Shown here piece by piece: positions 40,999 through 44,363 of a DNA stretch of 44,363 nt. The number at the start of each line of letters is the position of its first letter. Within the stretch, counting starts at the first letter, position 1. The position numbers and the translations under genes were made by a program. This stretch comes from CAZAQB01 sp964487155 (GTDB taxonomy: Bacteria > Pseudomonadota > Gammaproteobacteria > Nitrococcales > Nitrococcaceae): positions 1 to 44,363 of the forward strand of contig CAZAQB010000007.1 of NCBI GenBank assembly GCA_964487155.1, given 5' to 3'. The notes under the pieces were generated by a model. It had not been told where the DNA came from. It worked only from the letters and a program-made list of their open reading frames with translations, and did not search any database.

Positions 40999-42240
40999 AT
41001 GTCGGCCACCGAGCAGATGATCCATGAGCTGGCCCGCCGCCAGCCGGCCCACAGCCTGGCCCAGCCGTTCTATGTGGACCGCGCCTTCCATGAGCTGGAC
41101 GAGCAGCTGATCTTCGAGCAGGAGTGGCTGTTCGCCGCCCACACCTGCGAGCTGCGCCGGCCGGGGGATTTCGTCACCCTGCAGGTGGGCCGCAATCCCA
41201 TCGTCCTGGTCCGTGGCGACGATGGCGAGATCCGCGCCTTCTTCAATACCTGCCGCCACCGGGGCTCCAAGGTGTGCACGGCCGAGCGGGGCCGCTCGCC
41301 CAAGCTGGTCTGTCCCTACCACCAGTGGACCTACAACCTGGACGGCACGCTGATCTACGCCGGCCACATGCAGCAGGGCTTCGATGCCAGGGGCTACCGG
41401 CTGCGGCCGGTGCACGTGCGGGTGATGGGCGGCTACGTGTTCATCTGCCTTGCCGACGAGCCCCCCGCCGATATCGACGAGTTTCTGCGGGTGGCGGAGC
41501 CCTACGTGCAACCCCACGGCCTGGAACGGGCCAAGGTGGCCGCCGAGGAGAGCATCATCGAGCAGGGCAACTGGAAGCTCGTGATGGAGAACAACCGCGA
41601 GTGCTACCACTGCGCCGGGGGCCACCCCGAGCTGCTGCGCACCCTGTCCGAGTACGACAAGCCCGACGACCCGCGCATGGACCCGAAGTTCAGGGAACTG
41701 CAGCAGGCCTGCTATGCGCGCTGGAGCGAGGCCGGCCTGCCCAGCGACGGGGTGATGGCCGATCGCTGGCGGGTGGCGCGCATCCCCTTCATCCGCGGCG
41801 CCGTGTCCATGACCCTGGACGGACGCCCGGCCAGCCGCCGGCGCATGGGCAACCTGCAGGTGGACGATGCCGGCTCCATGCGCATGCTGTGGCTGCCCAA
41901 CAGCTGGAATCACCTGCAGGCGGACCACTGCCTCAGCTTCCGGGTGCTGCCCATTTCGGCCACCGAGACCCTGGTCACCACCAAGTGGCTGGTGCACGAA
42001 AATGCCGTGGAAGGCGTCGACTACGACCTGGACAACCTCAAGCGGGTGTGGAGCCGCACCAACGCGCAGGACCGCTACTTCGTGGAACTCACCCAGGCAG
42101 GCGTGGCCTCGCGGGCCTACCAGCCGGGCCCCTATTCCACCCAGATCGAGCAGGGGGTCATCCACTTCGTGGACTGGTACTGCGCCGCCATGGAGCGCCA
42201 CCTGGGCATGTCCGCCGGGCAGCGCCAGGCGGCCGGCTGA
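40999..42240 (+). CDS. gbcA: Glycine betaine monooxygenase, oxygenase subunit
   Basis: Rieske non-haem iron oxygenase expected to demethylate glycine betaine to dimethylglycine with formaldehyde release. The 413-residue product carries the Rieske ligands in CRHRGSKVC (about residues 85-93) and CPYHQW (about 103-108), and the mononuclear-iron region ENNRECYHCAGGHPEL (about 197-212). Near-C-terminal TTKWLVHENAVEGVDYDLDN is GbcA-like. GGGGAGGAAGG decides ATG 40999; a longer frame upstream is non-coding. It runs 34 bases ahead of gbcB. Related substrates (other methylated amines) cannot be excluded from sequence. Confidence 0.9.
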   Translation: MSATEQMIHELARRQPAHSLAQPFYVDRAFHELDEQLIFEQEWLFAAHTCELRRPGDFVTLQVGRNPIVLVRGDDGEIRAFFNTCRHRGSKVCTAERGRSPKLVCPYHQWTYNLDGTLIYAGHMQQGFDARGYRLRPVHVRVMGGYVFICLADEPPADIDEFLRVAEPYVQPHGLERAKVAAEESIIEQGNWKLVMENNRECYHCAGGHPELLRTLSEYDKPDDPRMDPKFRELQQACYARWSEAGLPSDGVMADRWRVARIPFIRGAVSMTLDGRPASRRRMGNLQVDDAGSMRMLWLPNSWNHLQADHCLSFRVLPISATETLVTTKWLVHENAVEGVDYDLDNLKRVWSRTNAQDRYFVELTQAGVASRAYQPGPYSTQIEQGVIHFVDWYCAAMERHLGMSAGQRQAAG

Positions 42241-42274
42241 CCGGGGCGGCGCCATCCACGGCAAAGGGACCACG

Positions 42275-43372
42275 ATGACCCAGAAGGTCACCGAAACCAT
42301 CCGCCACCTGAACCAGACCCAGCCCTGGGACAGCCATCGCCAGGAACTGGAAGTGGTGCGTATTCTGCCGGAGACGCCGGACGTCAAGACGTTCTGCTTC
42401 CGCACCACCGACCAGAGCTGGTTCCGCTACCTGCCGGGCCAGTTCATCACCGTGGAGCTGCCCATCGAGGGGCGGCGGGTGCGGCGCACCTACACCATCT
42501 CTTCGAGCCCCTCCCGGCCCCTGTCCCTGACCATCACCGTCAAGGCCCAGGCGGACAGCTACGCCTCGCGCTGGATGCATGACCACCTAAGGGTGGGCGA
42601 CCGCATCAAGGCCTACGGGCCGGCGGGCATCTTCAGCTTCCACAACCACCTGGCACCGAAGTACCTGTTCCTTTCCGCCGGCAGCGGCATCACGCCGATG
42701 ATGTCCATGACCCGCTGGCTGTACGACTTCGGGGTGCAGAGCGACATCACGTTCATCCATTGTGCCCGCGCGCCCTCGGACATCATCTTCCGCGCCGAGA
42801 TGGAGCGCATGGCCGGGCGTACCGACGACCTGCGCCTCGCCTGGATCGTCGAGCAGGCCGAGCCCTTCGCCGCATGGACCGGCTACATGGGCCGGCTCAA
42901 CCAGCTGCAGCTGGAGCTGATCGCCCCCGACTACATGGAGCGGGAAATCTTTTGCTGCGGGCCGCCGGCGTTCATGCAGGCCGTGCGCGACATCCTGCAC
43001 CTGGCCGGCTTCAACATGGAGCACTACCACGAGGAAAGCTTCCAGGCGCCCATCACGGACGAGTCCCAGGTCCCGAGCCACGAGGCCGACGTGGTCCTGG
43101 AGGAGGCGGAGGACGCGGAGCTCGTGTTCGCGGCCTCCGGCGCCAGCGTCCGCTGCCGTCAGACCGACACCGTGCTGTCCGTCGCCCGGGAAGCCGGCAT
43201 CGTGGTACCCAGCGCCTGCCAGTTCGGCGTCTGCGGCACCTGCCGCCTGCGCAAGCTGGACGGCGAAGTGCACATGGTCCACAACGGCGGCATCTCCGAC
43301 GAGGACATCGCCGAGGGTTATATCCTCGCCTGCTGCTCCCACCCTCTGGGTAAGGTCACCCTCGACTACTGA
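42275..43372 (+). CDS. gbcB: Glycine betaine monooxygenase, reductase subunit
   Basis: Passes electrons from NAD(P)H to the oxygenase through FAD and a 2Fe-2S centre. The 365-residue product has the flavin motif RRTYTISSSPS (about residues 70-80), the nucleotide-binding SAGSGITPMMSM (about 134-145), and a C-terminal plant-type ferredoxin with Cys ligands in ACQFGVCGTCRLRK (about 314-327) and a fourth Cys in ILACCSHPLG. AAAGGGA precedes ATG 42275. With gbcA it forms a two-gene operon; the other betaine catabolism genes are not in the window. Confidence 0.92.
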   Translation: MTQKVTETIRHLNQTQPWDSHRQELEVVRILPETPDVKTFCFRTTDQSWFRYLPGQFITVELPIEGRRVRRTYTISSSPSRPLSLTITVKAQADSYASRWMHDHLRVGDRIKAYGPAGIFSFHNHLAPKYLFLSAGSGITPMMSMTRWLYDFGVQSDITFIHCARAPSDIIFRAEMERMAGRTDDLRLAWIVEQAEPFAAWTGYMGRLNQLQLELIAPDYMEREIFCCGPPAFMQAVRDILHLAGFNMEHYHEESFQAPITDESQVPSHEADVVLEEAEDAELVFAASGASVRCRQTDTVLSVAREAGIVVPSACQFGVCGTCRLRKLDGEVHMVHNGGISDEDIAEGYILACCSHPLGKVTLDY

Positions 43373-43521
43373 CGGCTGGTTGGCGGTAGGCGGCAGCCCT
43401 CAAGTGATCGGCCCGGTTCGCCGCGGATCCCGATGGCCTCCAGCCTGAGAGGGGGTCTGGAAGACTTCGGTGGCCTGCCCGGCAGCTCGCCGGCGCGGCA
43501 CGGCCCCAGACACCACCCGCC

Positions 43522-43549
43522 GTAGCCCCACGTTGCGAAGAAACGTGGG
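43522..43549 (+). repeat. REP palindrome (CCCCACGTT stem)
   Basis: GTAG (43522-43525), CCCCACGTT (43526-43534), loop GCGAAGA and AACGTGGG (43542-43549): the same unit as at 17016 and 29960, here 150 bases after gbcB. Confidence 0.85.
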
Positions 43550-43919
43550 AGCCGGCCTCGCAAACGCCAACGCAGACCTCCCCGACTCCTGCGCCATGAC
43601 CAGGCCAAAGCGCCCACTCAACCGCCATAGGGAGGCGCTGATTGTTCTCGCCGCCGCGTTGGCCCCTCAGAGCTGGCAGTGCGCTGTTCATTGCCAGGAG
43701 AGCAGCCGGGTGAGCATCTTCCCGTGGTGCCTCAGCCGAATCTCGGCACCCACGGCATTCCGTCCTCCTTGCGCACCGCTTTTCCGCCCTGTTGTGACAA
43801 TTCTTAATGTCCGCCGAGACATGCGAATGGGATGTCGCGAACTGTCCATCAGTACAGGTGCTTCCTGTCCGGGGCAGGCAGTGGGTGCTGCGCGGGTCCG
43901 CGCCTTCCATGGAGCATAA

Positions 43920-43964
43920 CTGTCTGTATTCGGCGTCATATGCCACCCCTGTCTGTCGTCATAT
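43920..43964 (+). promoter_or_regulatory. Direct-repeat operator candidate
   Basis: CTGTCTGT (43920-43927) is followed six bases later by CGTCATAT (43934-43941). CTGTCTGT (43949-43956) is followed immediately by CGTCATAT (43957-43964). The CGTCATAT cores lie 23 bases apart, about two helical turns, and about 180 bases ahead of the riboswitch. A regulator binding upstream of the secreted-protein promoter is a plausible reading. Confidence 0.35.
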
Positions 43965-44145
43965 AGCAACAGTTTTCTTCCGGTGAATCGACCTGGCCGT
44001 GACCGGCCACCTGGCCTTTGGCCCGGGTGGACCTGTCCTGGGGGCAGGGGAGGTGCTGCACCTTCGACGCGGGTTGGGGGGAGGCCGAGCCCACACAGTG
44101 AACTCAGGCCGGGTATGGAACCCGTCCGGACCAAACCATCGCTGA

Positions 44146-44231
44146 CTCTTGCAAACGGCAAACCGCCTGCGAGGGCGGGACGCAAAGCCAACGGGACTCC
44201 GCTTCGGAGTTGGCCGGGCCGCCGGGGATCG
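44146..44231 (+). promoter_or_regulatory. Cyclic-di-GMP-I (GEMM) riboswitch
   Basis: The conserved core GGCAAACC (44157-44164) leads into a hairpin closed by a GCGA tetraloop (stem CCGCCT/GGGCGG), then GGACGCAAAGCC (44178-44189), a second hairpin with CTCCG-CTT-CGGAG, and GGCCGGGCCGCCGGGG to about 44227. Order and sequences match the GEMM-I class, whose GNRA loop docks into the second helix. The element ends about 10 bases before the ribosome-binding site TGGAGG (44241-44246), so translational control is likely. Confidence 0.92.
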
Positions 44232-44253
44232 GCACGAATCTGGAGGTTCAGCT

Positions 44254-44363
44254 GTGATGGCGAATTCGAGGGGAAAGCGGCTGCAGCGGCTCGCGGGGGG
44301 CGGTGGCACCGCCACCGCGCTGCTGCTGTCGGCGGCATTGGGGGCTCCGGGATCTGCGCTTGC
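44254..44363 (+). CDS. Secreted protein, N-terminal part only (cut by window end)
   Basis: The frame runs to the window end and gives 36 residues. The start is GTG 44254 or ATG 44257; TGGAGG at 44241-44246 suits both. The ATG product opens MANSRGKRLQRLAGGGGTAT, then a hydrophobic stretch ALLLSAALGAPGSALA with an Ala-x-Ala-like cleavage site: a Sec signal peptide. It sits directly behind the c-di-GMP riboswitch. Family members behind such riboswitches include adhesins, chitin-binding and matrix proteins; the mature part is not visible, so I do not assign a function. Confidence 0.8.
   Translation, partial: MMANSRGKRLQRLAGGGGTATALLLSAALGAPGSAL

Larger units (their letters stand above)
43373..44145. 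other. Long intergenic region upstream of the riboswitch
   Basis: No gene I can support. It holds a CCCCACGTT REP (43522-43549) and, further right, an AT-richer part. Two copies of the pair CTGTCTGT ... CGTCATAT lie at 43920-43941 and 43949-43964. Inverted open frames crossing it (for example 43470-43919) consist largely of repeat sequence. Confidence 0.6.

Noticed and set aside
43470..43919. 149-codon + frame after gbcB
   Set aside because: It consists mostly of a REP element and unique low-complexity sequence; no ribosome-binding site or family features.

Overview
The window reads as one contiguous chromosomal stretch of a high-GC gammaproteobacterium. The ribosomal protein order matches the Escherichia coli S10, spc and alpha operons. 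Small gammaproteobacterial families (DUF2956-like, DUF2970-like) are present, and a divergent uvrA / MFS pair followed later by ssb recalls Pseudomonas. A fused ATP sulfurylase/APS kinase, glycine betaine oxygenase genes and uronic-acid sugar genes would fit a halophilic or sulfur-associated lineage such as the Ectothiorhodospiraceae; that family assignment is inference only. No rRNA or tRNA gene and no CRISPR array was seen. A run of 100 N at 23657-23756 marks an assembly gap.

Layout. Positions 1-341 hold repeats only. Positions 342-14164 carry rpsJ to rplQ on the + strand in E. coli order (S10, spc and alpha operons, with secY, rpmJ and rpoA), closed by a clear intrinsic terminator at 14186-14214. 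Two inverted copies of a 144-bp repeat then bracket a SAM hydrolase gene and a small DUF6489-like gene. Next come malate dehydrogenase, a tandemly duplicated repeat that copies the 3' end of uvrA, uvrA itself (- strand), a divergent YajR-like MFS gene, the sat-cysC fusion, a repeat-rich region with the gap, a chemoreceptor gene behind a strong sigma-28 promoter match, and ssb. After ssb lie two paralogous Wzz-like chain-length proteins, a UDP-HexNAc dehydrogenase, a GxxExxY gene inside its own terminal repeats, and a UDP-glucuronate-epimerase-like gene: a small surface-polysaccharide locus with no glycosyltransferase. The right third has a UMF1-type MFS transporter, several small or unrecognised proteins, a Tat-type MsrB next to a PQQ-type sugar dehydrogenase, a 1-Cys peroxiredoxin, and a glycine betaine demethylation pair (gbcA-gbcB). 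The window ends in a cyclic-di-GMP-I riboswitch just ahead of a truncated secreted-protein gene.

The coding content is mostly ordinary. The less ordinary content is in the intergenic DNA: (i) GTAG-headed REP palindromes of several sequence families with compensating stem changes; (ii) a modular composite repeat whose parts keep one order; (iii) a nested-inverted-repeat element whose ends also frame the GxxExxY gene. Signals of a motile-to-sessile switch (sigma-28-driven chemoreceptor, c-di-GMP riboswitch, polysaccharide genes) are the main regulatory theme. I did not find a clearly new multi-gene system. The best candidates for new biology are the nested repeat/GxxExxY family and the riboswitch-controlled secreted protein.
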